Assembly: GCA_036139795.1 (NCBI GenBank)
Contig: JAYZYX010000017.1
Span: 1 to 57,867 of the forward strand
Direction: 5' to 3'
Origin: Donghicola sp036139795
GTDB lineage: Bacteria > Pseudomonadota > Alphaproteobacteria > Rhodobacterales > Rhodobacteraceae
Length of the DNA: 57,867 nucleotides
In this document: piece after piece, positions 25,031 through 33,741 of the stretch
Position numbering within the stretch: the first letter of the stretch is position 1
Layout of the letters: each line of letters starts with the position of its first letter
Notes under the pieces: generated by a model
Database searches by the model: none
The model's input: only the letters and a program-made list of their open reading frames with translations
What the model was told of the DNA's origin: nothing
Position numbers and translations under genes: made by a program

Positions 25031-27105
25031 CGGTAACTGTGTTTAAGAAGATCGATACAGCCACAGCTCTGTTCGCTCTGGGGTTGCTGTCCTTCTTGGC
25101 GATATTGATTTTTCCTGTGCCGACGATAGTCCTTGATGTGGGTTTAGCGACGTCGTTTGCATTTTCAATATTAATTTTTGTGGGAGCACTGTTCTCGTCG
25201 CGTGCGCTGGATTTTTCTTCGTTTCCTACCGTACTGTTGGCATCGCTTATGCTGAGAATATCTTTAAATGTGTCTTCAACAAAATTGATAATTACGAACG
25301 GTCATATGGGACCTTCAGCTGCAGGCGGGGTCATTCAGAGCTTCTCAGAGTTCGTGGTAGGCGGATCGCTGATACTTGGAGTTATAATTTTTCTTGTTTT
25401 AATGATTGTGAATTTTGTCGTTATCACGAAGGGTGCGACAAGAATGGCAGAAGTCTCAGCGCGCTTCGCGCTTGATGGCTTGCCTGGAAAGCAACTCGCG
25501 ATTGATAGTGATCTTGCTGCTGGTGCAATTACGCATCAGCAAGCTCAAGAAAAGAGAAGAGACGAGCAATCAGAGATTAATTTTTTTGGAACCCTTGATG
25601 GTGTGTCGAAGTTTACTAAAGGTGATGCGGTTGCTGGGTTGCTAATCACGGCACTAAACTTCTTTGTTGGAATGGGTGTCGGCTTAGTGTCGCATGATAT
25701 GCCGTTAGGTGACGCTTTCGCTAGCTACTCAATGTTAACGATCGGTGATGGTTTGGTCACTCAGATTCCGAGTGTCATAATATCGATCGCTTCTGGGTTT
25801 CTCGTATCTAGAGGGAGTTCATCGGTCCGCGCGGACTTGGAGGTTGTAACGCAACTAGGTCGCCAACCTCTTGCTCTATTTGTTGTTTCTCTTGTTCTTT
25901 TTCTTTTTGGCGTTTTCCCTGGCTTGCCATTTTTTCCATTTTTTACCTGCTCAATGGGTATTGGTGCTTGGGGAGTTTTTTCTCTCAAAAGGGTGAAATC
26001 TAACTCTAAATTGGTGCAAAATTCTGAAGAAAAACAGCGAGAACCATCGATTGGGGATATTCTTGACTTAGATGAACTTCATGTCAGGTTCTCAAGCGAT
26101 TTGCTAACGATTGTTCTGGATCCGGCTTCTGGGATGGAAGCGCGGATCGCCACTATGCGTAGATATTTCGCATCGGAATTTGGCCTTGTGTTAACGGACA
26201 TTAGGTTATCAGACGCTGCTGAACTCGAGGCGGGAGAGTATCAGATCCTCCTGCAAGGAAACTATGTGGCGGGTGCTCGCCTACATGGTGATAAAGCTCT
26301 TACGATTTTAGATGATAAAATTGCTCCAAATCCGAGTGGGATTGACGCTGTGGAACCAGTCTATGGTGCGCCGGCTCGTTGGATATCCCGATCAGAACAA
26401 GAAGCGATTTCTCTATCAGGATTGACGATCGTCGCTCCCACAGAGGTGCTTGCGACGCATTTGCTTGAAACAATCAAGTCAAATCTCGGAACGCTAATGT
26501 GCTTGAAGACCTTCAGAAAGACACTTGATGCCTTTGCTAACCCTTCAGACGCCACTAGGGCGGATGACAACAAGCGTCTTTTGGATGAGATTATACCCGA
26601 CAGGCTGCCGAGAGAGGCATTGCACGGCGTGTTGCGAGATCTTTTGCAGGAACGAGTTTCCATACGAAATCTTGCACTTATTCTTGAGGCCGCCGCTGAG
26701 GCGCGAGCGGCTGGTTTGAGACCAGATGCAGTGCGAGAACATGTTCGCCAAAGGTTAGGTCGCCAATTGTTCCAGAAGATCGTCCGTCGCGATGGGACGA
26801 TCCCGATTATTCAGATTTCCCCTGCTTGGGAAGAGAGGTTTCTCCAGCATGAAGTTAATGGGCAGGCTGCATTTCCGGACATTGGACTGCCTCCAGAGGT
26901 GTTTCGTAAGTTGTCGGAGAGGATATCGCACGTTTATCAAAACGTGATTTCCGAAGGTCACGAAGCGGCAATAGTTGTTGGCGTAGCTAGGCGCAGTTTT
27001 TTGAGAACAGTTGCGACCGCAGCAGGGATCGATGTCCCAGTCCTATCATATGAAGAGATTGGCCTTCACGCACGCCCTTCGGTTGTCGGCTTTGTTGACG
27101 AATGA
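25027..27105 (+). CDS. flhA: Flagellar export apparatus protein FlhA
   Basis: Largest membrane protein of the flagellar type III secretion gate, forming a nonameric ring that receives substrates. The 692-residue protein has about eight N-terminal helices (to about residue 320) with the FHIPEP signature KGATRMAEVSARFALDG and DSDLAAGAI, and a cytoplasmic domain with RDLLQERVSIRNLALILE and LQEIV-like segments near the end. It overlaps its upstream and downstream neighbours by four bases each. The gene is AT-rich compared with genes outside the cluster. Confidence 0.97.
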   Translation: MTVTVFKKIDTATALFALGLLSFLAILIFPVPTIVLDVGLATSFAFSILIFVGALFSSRALDFSSFPTVLLASLMLRISLNVSSTKLIITNGHMGPSAAGGVIQSFSEFVVGGSLILGVIIFLVLMIVNFVVITKGATRMAEVSARFALDGLPGKQLAIDSDLAAGAITHQQAQEKRRDEQSEINFFGTLDGVSKFTKGDAVAGLLITALNFFVGMGVGLVSHDMPLGDAFASYSMLTIGDGLVTQIPSVIISIASGFLVSRGSSSVRADLEVVTQLGRQPLALFVVSLVLFLFGVFPGLPFFPFFTCSMGIGAWGVFSLKRVKSNSKLVQNSEEKQREPSIGDILDLDELHVRFSSDLLTIVLDPASGMEARIATMRRYFASEFGLVLTDIRLSDAAELEAGEYQILLQGNYVAGARLHGDKALTILDDKIAPNPSGIDAVEPVYGAPARWISRSEQEAISLSGLTIVAPTEVLATHLLETIKSNLGTLMCLKTFRKTLDAFANPSDATRADDNKRLLDEIIPDRLPREALHGVLRDLLQERVSIRNLALILEAAAEARAAGLRPDAVREHVRQRLGRQLFQKIVRRDGTIPIIQISPAWEERFLQHEVNGQAAFPDIGLPPEVFRKLSERISHVYQNVISEGHEAAIVVGVARRSFLRTVATAAGIDVPVLSYEEIGLHARPSVVGFVDE

Positions 27106-27854
27106 CATTGTTTGGAACAGAAGATCTTAGCGTTATCGCGGTTGCTTTTCTGGGAAGCTTCTTGCGAGTTGGAGCATTTTTTTTACTTGCTCCCGGGCTG
27201 GGTGAAGTCTTCTTGCCTAAGAGATTCCGTTTATCTGTTGCTCTTGCATTCACGAGTGCCGCTTTCCCAGGCATCTTAATTGCACAAACAGAGTTCTCAT
27301 TTCTATGGTTAACTATTGAGCCGTTGATTGGAGTCTTTTTTGGGGCCTCTCTTCGTTTCTTCGTCGCTTTTCTTAGAATGGCAGGAACTATTATCGCACA
27401 GTCGGTGTCGCTCTCCCAGTTTATGGGAAACCCGTCAACCGAGCCATCTACGGCAATTGCAGAAATTCTGACGCTGGGTGGGTTGGCAGTGCTGTTCTCG
27501 ATTGGGATGCCTGTGCAGCTCTTGATCTTTCTGGAAACGTCATATGCAATCTTCCCACTTGGCGAGCCATTTGCGCTTGCGCGAGGCGTTCAGAGAATTG
27601 TTGCTCACTCTAATTATATTACAAACTTGGCGTTTAGCTTAGCGATGCCATTCATAATTCTTTCATTAATCTACAACATCGCTCTGGGGGTAATTAATAA
27701 AGCTATGCCTCCGATGATGGTCATGCTTGTTGGCGCTCCTGCTGTCACTGGCCTAGGTTTGCTGCTGTTTGCAGTATCGGTTGGGGGCATTCTTAGTCTA
27801 TGGGCGAAAGCATTTGTTGATTTTATATCGTCTGGTATTTTAGGTGCTCTATGA
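27102..27854 (+). CDS. fliR: Flagellar export gate protein FliR
   Basis: A 250-residue polytopic membrane protein that completes the FliP5-FliQ4-FliR1 export gate. About six hydrophobic segments are visible. Family features are the N-terminal VAFLGSFLRVGAFFLLAPGLGE, the PLIGVFFGASLRFFVAFLRMAGTIIAQSVSLSQFMGNPS stretch and the PFIILSLIYNIALGVINKAMPPMMVMLVGAPAVTGLGL region near the end. It overlaps flhA and flhB by four bases each. Confidence 0.96.
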   Translation: MTLFGTEDLSVIAVAFLGSFLRVGAFFLLAPGLGEVFLPKRFRLSVALAFTSAAFPGILIAQTEFSFLWLTIEPLIGVFFGASLRFFVAFLRMAGTIIAQSVSLSQFMGNPSTEPSTAIAEILTLGGLAVLFSIGMPVQLLIFLETSYAIFPLGEPFALARGVQRIVAHSNYITNLAFSLAMPFIILSLIYNIALGVINKAMPPMMVMLVGAPAVTGLGLLLFAVSVGGILSLWAKAFVDFISSGILGAL

Positions 27855-28900
27855 GTGAGGAGGCATCAGATAAGAAGCATGATGCTTCAGAGCAGAAAAT
27901 AAGAAAGGCACGCGAGAAGGGGCAGGTACCGAAATCAACAGATGTTCTACATTTGGCGAGCTACTGCGGACTTTGCGCTGCACTCGCGTTGGCGGGGCAG
28001 GGCTTGGTCTATGACGCGGGCGGAGCTTTGCAGTTGCTATGGACTGTAGATGCTAAATCATCAGATGCTATTGCCGATATTTTTGGTCGAACTTTTTCAG
28101 CAGTCTTGCCGATATTTGTATTTCCAGCTTCATGTACCCTACTCGCATTGGCTTCACAGAGATCTTTCGTCATTTCTTCTGAGAAGCTAAGGCCAAAGAT
28201 TCAACGGGTGTCCATTATCGAGAATGCTAAGCAAAAATTTGGCGCAAAGGGTGCTGTTGAATTCTTAAAAACTTCGTTAAAGTTATTTCTGCTCATCGCG
28301 ATATTCTCAACATTTTTATGGTGGTCTAGATTTGAGGTAGCAGAATCCTTCAATCTTCCGGTCGCGCAAGGATTGATGCTAATGATGAAGTTGGTGTTAT
28401 ATCTTTTGTGTGCCGTTGTATTGTTGACATTTCCTGTCGCAATTTTGGATTTTGTTTGGCAGCGCCACAGCTTCGCGCAGGAACAGCGCATGAGCGATAA
28501 AGAAATGCGCGACGAATTTAAAGAGAATGAGGGGGATCCAAACTTCAAGCAGGCGCGAAGGCAGCGTGGTCGTGAAATCGCAATGAATCGGATGCTGTCA
28601 GACGTTCCGAATGCGGATGTGGTCATAGTTAACCCGACCCACGTAGCTGTCGCGTTGATGTGGGACCGTCAGACAGGGACAGCACCGGTTTGCGTGGCGA
28701 AGGGTCATGATGAGGTCGCTCTGAAAATTCGCTCAATTGCTCTAGAAGCCGGGGTTCCGCTGCACAAAGACCCCCCTGCCGCCCGCGCAATTGATGCCGG
28801 GGTGAGTCTCGGCGCTGAAATTCCGGTGGAGCTGTATTCTGCTGTAGCTACGGCGATCAGATATGCGGACGAGATGCGGCAACGTGCAAGCAGGCGATGA
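27851..28900 (+). CDS. flhB: Flagellar export switch protein FlhB
   Basis: Controls the switch from rod/hook to filament export. The 349-residue protein has a basic N-terminus (KIRKAREKGQVPKSTD), four membrane segments, and the cytoplasmic domain with the self-cleaving NPTH motif at residues 261-264 (VIVNPTHVAVALMWD). The following DHEVALKIRSIALE-type helix and PAARAIDAGVSLGAEIP are typical. All features for autocleavage look intact. Confidence 0.97.
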   Translation: MSEEASDKKHDASEQKIRKAREKGQVPKSTDVLHLASYCGLCAALALAGQGLVYDAGGALQLLWTVDAKSSDAIADIFGRTFSAVLPIFVFPASCTLLALASQRSFVISSEKLRPKIQRVSIIENAKQKFGAKGAVEFLKTSLKLFLLIAIFSTFLWWSRFEVAESFNLPVAQGLMLMMKLVLYLLCAVVLLTFPVAILDFVWQRHSFAQEQRMSDKEMRDEFKENEGDPNFKQARRQRGREIAMNRMLSDVPNADVVIVNPTHVAVALMWDRQTGTAPVCVAKGHDEVALKIRSIALEAGVPLHKDPPAARAIDAGVSLGAEIPVELYSAVATAIRYADEMRQRASRR

Positions 28901-28903
28901 TTT

Positions 28904-29233
28904 ATGACTGAGGATGAAAAAACGTTGCTCGAGATCGCGCAGATATTGGCAGAAAGAAAAGGGCATGCGCTTTCGAAACTGCGCATGATGGAAAAAGCTG
29001 CAGTGGATAGAGTTGAGGGGTTGCAAATCATCAGGTCTGATGCGCAGGGCGATCCAAATTGGATGACGCGGCCGTTAGCCGGGAATTGGTCAGCTTGGGC
29101 TTCTAGGGAAATTGAGAAGACCAACCTATCCATCGCTCGGATTCGCGCGCAAATGCCTGTGACAGAACATCAAGCGAGACTGGCTTTTGGCCGATGCCTC
29201 GCTTTGGAAGATGTATTGAAGAATAAGCCTTAA
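28904..29233 (+). CDS. Small helical protein at the end of the flhB operon
   Basis: A 109-residue soluble protein with two helical arms (TLLEIAQILAERKGHALSKLRMME and ASREIEKTNLSIARIRAQ). It follows flhB by 3 bases and its stop overlaps the convergent fliL2 stop. Size, helix content and place would suit a FliJ-type export chaperone, and no other fliJ is seen in the window, but no diagnostic motif is present. I treat the FliJ idea as inference. Confidence 0.6.
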   Translation: MTEDEKTLLEIAQILAERKGHALSKLRMMEKAAVDRVEGLQIIRSDAQGDPNWMTRPLAGNWSAWASREIEKTNLSIARIRAQMPVTEHQARLAFGRCLALEDVLKNKP

Positions 29234-29718
29234 CCAGCCTGGCGGACTAGATCGGTAATGAGAACGTCGTGAAGTGAAGCGCCAAGGATCTTGCGCGATG
29301 TCTCGGACAGGCGGCGTCTGAGTTGGGTCATTTTCTCGGAATTGGTGTAGCGCCCAGAAAAGCCGCCTTGGTTTGCGTGGCTGAAGAGAACCTGCAGCAA
29401 GTGATCGCGCAGGCGTGGTTCTTTCTGGAACACCAGTTCTTTCCCCAACTCATCAACCTCGAAGCTTATGCTCAAGATGACCAAAGCGTTATCGCCTCGG
29501 TCACTGACCACGGGCACCACAAGCTGATTACTAAGTTTAACAAATTCTGTCTCCGCATCCGGATTGGGTTCCCAGTCTGCCAGAACTTCCGGAGTTGGAC
29601 ATTCGATGTCGCTTGCATCTGCTTCATCGATGAATGTCGAAGGAGGGAGGTAAAGACCGGCCCCGACGCCGGCGCCAGTTCCGATGGCGGTTAAGACTAG
29701 TGGAAAGATAAACTTCAT
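29230..29718 (-). CDS. Second FliL-like protein
   Basis: A 162-residue protein with an N-terminal hydrophobic segment (KFIFPLVLTAIGTGAGVGAGLY) and a periplasmic domain resembling FliL: VKLSNQLVVPVV, ALVILSISFEVD, PRLRDHLLQVLFSHAN and a C-terminal VLITDLVRQ. It lies eight bases after flgH at the end of the rod/ring operon. It differs clearly from fliL at 21408, so the cluster has two divergent FliL-domain proteins, probably with different partners. Confidence 0.8.
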   Translation of the reverse strand: MKFIFPLVLTAIGTGAGVGAGLYLPPSTFIDEADASDIECPTPEVLADWEPNPDAETEFVKLSNQLVVPVVSDRGDNALVILSISFEVDELGKELVFQKEPRLRDHLLQVLFSHANQGGFSGRYTNSEKMTQLRRRLSETSRKILGASLHDVLITDLVRQAG

Positions 29719-29726
29719 TTCTGATC

Positions 29727-30458
29727 CTAAAACGGAAGGAGGGCGTCAGTCAGTTGCTGGCCAATCCGAGGTTGCTGAACGTCTGTAATCTGTCCGCGTC
29801 CGCCATAGGAAATTCGGGCCGAAGCAATTTTGTCATACGTGATTTCGTTCCCACGCGAGATATCTTCGGGGCGAACCAAGCCCTCAACCAACAGCTCTCG
29901 TAGTTCGAAGTTCACGCGCACTTCTTGGCGACCCTCAATGATCAGCACGCCGTTTGGCATCACGTTCGTCACAGTCGCCGCAATTCGGAGGGTCAGTTTC
30001 TCCTTGCGACGCACAGAGCCATCGCCCTCACTCGCGCTTTTAGAAGTGACGTCTACAGCATCGGCAAGACTGGCACCTTCTGGCAGTTCATTCTGGATCC
30101 GTTGGGGAAAGCCGAACAGGGCAGGGGCTTTTAATTCTTCCGAGTTCTTTCTGGCCCGCTCGGTCGAATTCGAGATTTCGGCTTTGTCGTCAATTTCGAC
30201 GACAACCGTTAAGATATCGCCGCGCTTTTCTGCACGTCGGTCTCCAAGCAATGAACGCTGACTGCTGGTCCAGAGCGAGGCTTGCCCCGTCGGCCCGCTA
30301 CTTGGTTCAGCAACCAGCGGCAACCCCGGACTAAGCATGGCAGAGTGTTCAGCATTATTTTCATCCACATCTGTCATAGTCGGGGGGCGACCGACATGGT
30401 CTAGCCGCGCGCATCCGGCGATGAGAAGTACGGCACCTAGAATTGCAAATTGTTTCAA
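29727..30458 (-). CDS. flgH: Flagellar L-ring lipoprotein FlgH
   Basis: Outer-membrane ring protein that lets the rod pass through. The 243-residue precursor has a lipoprotein signal with lipobox LIAGC (Cys16), then SLWTSSQRSLLGDRRAEKRGDILTVVVEIDDKAEI and EGLVRPEDISRGNEITYDKIASARISYGGRG, all typical of FlgH. The start codon is TTG (30458), overlapping the flgA stop as TTGA and preceded by GGGGGA; no ATG is available that keeps the signal peptide. Coupling to flgA is likely. Confidence 0.95.
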   Translation of the reverse strand: MKQFAILGAVLLIAGCARLDHVGRPPTMTDVDENNAEHSAMLSPGLPLVAEPSSGPTGQASLWTSSQRSLLGDRRAEKRGDILTVVVEIDDKAEISNSTERARKNSEELKAPALFGFPQRIQNELPEGASLADAVDVTSKSASEGDGSVRRKEKLTLRIAATVTNVMPNGVLIIEGRQEVRVNFELRELLVEGLVRPEDISRGNEITYDKIASARISYGGRGQITDVQQPRIGQQLTDALLPF

Positions 30459-30871
30459 GAGGGTCCCCCTACGGAAATTGTGCCGTTTTTCAACACTTCA
30501 CCCATTACGATTGTCCGCGAAGACAGGTTCATCGCGCGGATCAGTGCGCCTTCCGGCCCGCGATCCAAGGCACGGCCGTCGGTCTGCATCGCGAGGCCGC
30601 CGGCGGTATAGACAAGGCGAACCAGCTGGTTGCGCTCGACCAGAGCGGCATCTTGTAGCATCGCAGGGTAGATCGGTTGGCCGCTGTAGATGGTGCTGAC
30701 CACTTCCTTGCCCTCAACTGAGGCGCGTTGCGTGATCGCCCCCGGTAGGGTGGCTTCGCTATTCAGGATGTCCTCAGCCGTGATGCGGGTTTTGGCTGGC
30801 AGAGTGCGTGCGGCGATCAGGCCTTCGGCATGCAGCGGTGCCGCAAGAAGGCATAAAAACAACCAACGCAT
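30455..30871 (-). CDS. flgA: Flagellar P-ring assembly chaperone FlgA
   Basis: A 138-residue periplasmic protein needed for FlgI polymerisation. It has a short signal peptide (MRWLFLCLLAAPLHA) and the SAF-domain pattern AARTLPAKTRITAEDI, VSTIYSGQPIYPAML, VERNQLVRLVYTAGGLAMQTDGRALDRG, SSRTIVMGEV. It is the short, SAF-only version common in alphaproteobacteria. It overlaps flgG (TGATG) and flgH. Confidence 0.93.
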   Translation of the reverse strand: MRWLFLCLLAAPLHAEGLIAARTLPAKTRITAEDILNSEATLPGAITQRASVEGKEVVSTIYSGQPIYPAMLQDAALVERNQLVRLVYTAGGLAMQTDGRALDRGPEGALIRAMNLSSRTIVMGEVLKNGTISVGGPS

Positions 30872-31656
30872 CAGCGCACCTGAGTTGTGGCTGCCAACAT
30901 CTGGTCGGCGGCCGAAATCACCTTGGAGTTCAACTCATAGCCGCGCTGGGCCTGAATCAGTTCGGTAATCTCGCGCACCGGATCAACAGAGCTGTCTTCA
31001 AGATAGCCTTGGCGCAACGTTCCCAGCCCATCCTCGCCCGGATCGGAGACAGTGCCAGCGCCAGAGGCCTCGGTCTGGCGGAACAGGTTGGAGCCAAGGG
31101 CCTCAAGTCCGCGCGGATTTGAGAACCCGACCAGTGAAATTCGCCCGATTTGCTGTGCTTCGACGCTGTCGGCGAAATAGGCATAAACCTCTCCATCCGC
31201 GTTGATCGAGACGCTACGCGCATCCTCGGGGACCACGATTTCCGGGGTCAGCGGGAAGCCGTCGGAGGTTACCAAAAGTCCATCCGCTGAACGCTTGAAG
31301 GCTCCGTCGCGGGTATAGGCCGACTGGCCTGAGGGCAGTTCGACCTCAAAATAACCATTTCCTTCAATCGCGATGTCCAGATCGCCGCCGGTCGCAGAGA
31401 GCGAGCCTTGCGCGAGCTGGACCGAAACGGAAGAGGGACGCACCCCAAGCCCCAGCTGGATGCCAGTGGGCACCATGCTGCCATTGTCAGCAGAGATTGT
31501 GCCCGGGTTGGTCACTTGCTGGTAATGTAGGTCCGAAAATTCGGCCCGTCGTGCATCGTAGCCGGTCGTGCTCATGTTCGCGAGGTTGTTAGAGATCACT
31601 TCGACCCGCATTTGCTGGGCGCTCATGCCGGTGGCGGCGATGGTTAGTGCGCGCAT
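30871..31656 (-). CDS. flgG: Flagellar distal rod protein FlgG
   Basis: Main component of the distal rod. The 261-residue protein has the axial N-terminus (MRALTIAATGMSAQQMRVEVISNNLANMSTTGYDARRAEF), the PSGQSAYTRDGAFKRSADGLLVTSDGFPL segment and the C-terminal QGYLEDSSVDPVREITELIQAQRGYELNSKVI helix. Length matches the family. It sits between flgF and flgA, the usual alphaproteobacterial order. Confidence 0.97.
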   Translation of the reverse strand: MRALTIAATGMSAQQMRVEVISNNLANMSTTGYDARRAEFSDLHYQQVTNPGTISADNGSMVPTGIQLGLGVRPSSVSVQLAQGSLSATGGDLDIAIEGNGYFEVELPSGQSAYTRDGAFKRSADGLLVTSDGFPLTPEIVVPEDARSVSINADGEVYAYFADSVEAQQIGRISLVGFSNPRGLEALGSNLFRQTEASGAGTVSDPGEDGLGTLRQGYLEDSSVDPVREITELIQAQRGYELNSKVISAADQMLAATTQVR

Positions 31657-31666
31657 GGCAGTCTCC

Positions 31667-32380
31667 TTAAGATGTCAGGGAGTCGATGGCGCGGCGTTGG
31701 CGCTCATCTTCGGTTTGCAGAAAACTTTGACCCAATTCATAGGCGCGCTGGACCTCGACCATGCGGGCCATCTGCCCGATGGGATCGACGTTGGATCCTT
31801 CGACAAACCCCTGACGCACACGGCCTTCTTGATTGGGGATGATGCCGTCAGGGGCATCAAACAGGGCGCCAGCCTCACGGACCAGATTTCCGGGATTTGC
31901 GGGCCTGCCCAGACCGATCCGCGTGAGGGGGTTTCCGTCGATGGATAGCGTTCCGTCGGCCCCCACGCCGATCTCTCCGGCATCGGTTGGAATCTGGATC
32001 GGCGCACCGCCCAAATCCAGAAGCGCGTGTCCGTTCGATGTGCGCAACGTTCCGGCGCTGTCCGGTGAAAAATGCCCCGCGCGTGTCAGGCGGGTGCCAT
32101 TCGGGGTTTCCACCTGAAAATAGCTATCCCCTTCGATCGCCAGATCAAATGTGCTGCCAGTTTGCTGCAGGGGGCCTTGCACAGTTGAAACAAGGCGCCC
32201 ATGCGCGCGGGTCATCGCAATACCATCCGGGGATTGCCCGGTCGACAGGACCTCGGAGAACAGGACGCCTTGTTGGCGATAGCCGTTCGTTTGCGCATTC
32301 GAGATATTCTGCGCGATCACGTTCATTTCCTGTAGCAACCCTTGCTGACGCGACAAGGGAGGTAGATTGGACAGACCCAT
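31667..32380 (-). CDS. flgF: Flagellar proximal rod protein FlgF
   Basis: A 237-residue rod protein, paralogous to FlgG: N-terminal LPPLSRQQGLLQEMNVIAQNISNAQTNGYRQQG, middle FQVETPNGTRLTRAGHFSPDSAG, and C-terminal GFVEGSNVDPIGQMARMVEVQRAYELGQ. The open frame extends to 32464, but ATG 32380 gives the family N-terminus and overlaps the fliQ stop (TGATG). Confidence 0.94.
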   Translation of the reverse strand: MGLSNLPPLSRQQGLLQEMNVIAQNISNAQTNGYRQQGVLFSEVLSTGQSPDGIAMTRAHGRLVSTVQGPLQQTGSTFDLAIEGDSYFQVETPNGTRLTRAGHFSPDSAGTLRTSNGHALLDLGGAPIQIPTDAGEIGVGADGTLSIDGNPLTRIGLGRPANPGNLVREAGALFDAPDGIIPNQEGRVRQGFVEGSNVDPIGQMARMVEVQRAYELGQSFLQTEDERQRRAIDSLTS

Positions 32381-32649
32381 CAGAAACCTCGTGCAATTGT
32401 TGGTAAAAGCGTGTCGTGAAGCAGGCTGATCAATGCGCCCGTCATGAAGTCCATGCTGACCCAAAAGGTTGCCAGAATAGCCAGCATCTTAGGTACAAAG
32501 GTCAGCGTCATCTCTTGGATCGAGGTCAGTGTCTGCAGCAAGCCGATCACCAGACCCACGATCAAAGCGACCCCGAGGATCGGCGTGGACATCTGCACCG
32601 CGACCCAGATCGCAGTGCGAAGGCTGTCGAACAGCACTGCCTGATCCAT
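32380..32649 (-). CDS. fliQ: Flagellar export gate protein FliQ
   Basis: An 89-residue two-helix membrane protein of the export gate. The sequence shows a first helix STPILGVALIVGLVIGLLQTLTSIQEMTLTFVPKM, the family hallmark, followed by a second helix. ATG 32649 overlaps the fliE stop (TGATG); an in-frame GTG at 32652 is the alternative. It is separated from fliP and fliR, as often in alphaproteobacteria. Confidence 0.96.
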   Translation of the reverse strand: MDQAVLFDSLRTAIWVAVQMSTPILGVALIVGLVIGLLQTLTSIQEMTLTFVPKMLAILATFWVSMDFMTGALISLLHDTLLPTIARGF

Positions 32650-32936
32650 CACATCGGCATCCTCAGGATTTCCTGATAGGCCTGAACAACCTTGTCCCGC
32701 ATCGAAACGACGGTCTCGACCGCCAATTCTGTTTGGGCCAATGCTTGCACCAGTGCCTGCGGATCTGCCCCTTTGGTCATGGACTGGGCGGCAAGGGTCT
32801 CGGTCTGTTTCAGCGTATCCGCGAAACTCTCGACAGCTTTAAAGGCACTCGAGCCTGCATTGCTTGTGGGACCGGGACGGGTTGCGGGTTTGTTGATGGC
32901 ATATTTATGCCCTGCGAAAAGCGTGTTGATTTCCAT
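32649..32936 (-). CDS. fliE: Flagellar hook-basal body complex protein FliE
   Basis: A 95-residue adaptor between the MS ring/export gate and the rod. The C-terminal half is diagnostic: SFADTLKQTETLAAQSMTKGADPQALVQALAQTELAVETVVSMRDKVVQAYQEILRMPM. It lies 17 bases after flgC and overlaps fliQ, in the usual flgB-flgC-fliE-fliQ order. Confidence 0.96.
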   Translation of the reverse strand: MEINTLFAGHKYAINKPATRPGPTSNAGSSAFKAVESFADTLKQTETLAAQSMTKGADPQALVQALAQTELAVETVVSMRDKVVQAYQEILRMPM

Positions 32937-32953
32937 TCTGGACCTCGGAAGTT

Positions 32954-33346
32954 TTATTTCTGGAGAAGCTCCAGCAAGCTGGAGCTCATCTCACGCGCTT
33001 GCTGGAACATTTTGAGGTTGGCGTCATAGCTGCGCTGTGCGGCGCGGGCGTCGGCCAGTTCGATCACCAGGTCGACGTTGGTGCCGGTGTAGTGGCCGGT
33101 TTCATCGGCCAATGGATGCCCGGGATCGTAGATTTCGGTGGGCTGACTTTGATCAAGCGCGATGGGGCCCACTTCTGGCCCTTTAGCATCACCCAGCGAG
33201 AAACGGCCTTGGGCTACGGTCAGCAATTTGCGCTGATAGCCGGGCGTATCCGCATGCGCGATGTTTTCCGACACATGCACAAGGCGTGCGCTTTGAAGAC
33301 GCAAACCACTGCTGGACAGGCTAAGGGCTTGGCTAAGATCGGCCAT
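32954..33346 (-). CDS. flgC: Flagellar proximal rod protein FlgC
   Basis: A 130-residue proximal rod subunit with the axial motifs LSSSGLRLQSARLVHVSENIAHADTPGYQRK at the start and GTNVDLVIELADARAAQRSYDANLKMFQQAREMSSSLLELL at the end. Length is normal for the family. Nine bases separate it from flgB. Confidence 0.96.
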   Translation of the reverse strand: MADLSQALSLSSSGLRLQSARLVHVSENIAHADTPGYQRKLLTVAQGRFSLGDAKGPEVGPIALDQSQPTEIYDPGHPLADETGHYTGTNVDLVIELADARAAQRSYDANLKMFQQAREMSSSLLELLQK

Positions 33347-33355
33347 GGTGCCTCC

Positions 33356-33718
33356 TTACATTTTGCCAAGGCTGGTCTTCATCAAACCCAGCGTTGACTT
33401 GTAGATGGAAAGGGCGCGGCGATGATCCTGAGCGATCTGGGCCGCGTCGAGCATCTGGGTTTCCAGATCAACGGCCTGGCCAGTGTCGACGATTTTGGCG
33501 GACACCGGCTGAGAAGACGAAAAAGGCAGGTGGCTGTCGCGCGTCGCCTTTATCGCAAAACTACCTTGTTCCATCTGGTCCGAAAAACGCGAGACCGCGT
33601 GTGCGGTGAATCCGGGTGTGTCGCTGTTCGCGATATTGGCCGCTGTGACCGTTTGCCGTTGCGAAGCATGCTGCATCGCACGTCCGGCTAGTTTGAAAAT
33701 TCCGATATTTTCGAACAT
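33356..33718 (-). CDS. flgB: Flagellar proximal rod protein FlgB
   Basis: A 120-residue rod subunit: IFKLAGRAMQHASQRQTVTAANIANSDTPGF at the start, VDLETQMLDAAQIAQDHRRALSIYKSTLGLMKTSL at the end. ATG 33718 has a GGGAGAAG ribosome-binding site; the frame continues upstream without a better start. It heads the nine-gene minus-strand operon and diverges from fliI. Confidence 0.96.
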   Translation of the reverse strand: MFENIGIFKLAGRAMQHASQRQTVTAANIANSDTPGFTAHAVSRFSDQMEQGSFAIKATRDSHLPFSSSQPVSAKIVDTGQAVDLETQMLDAAQIAQDHRRALSIYKSTLGLMKTSLGKM

Positions 33719-33741
33719 CGGGGCTTCTCCCTCGATTGGCT

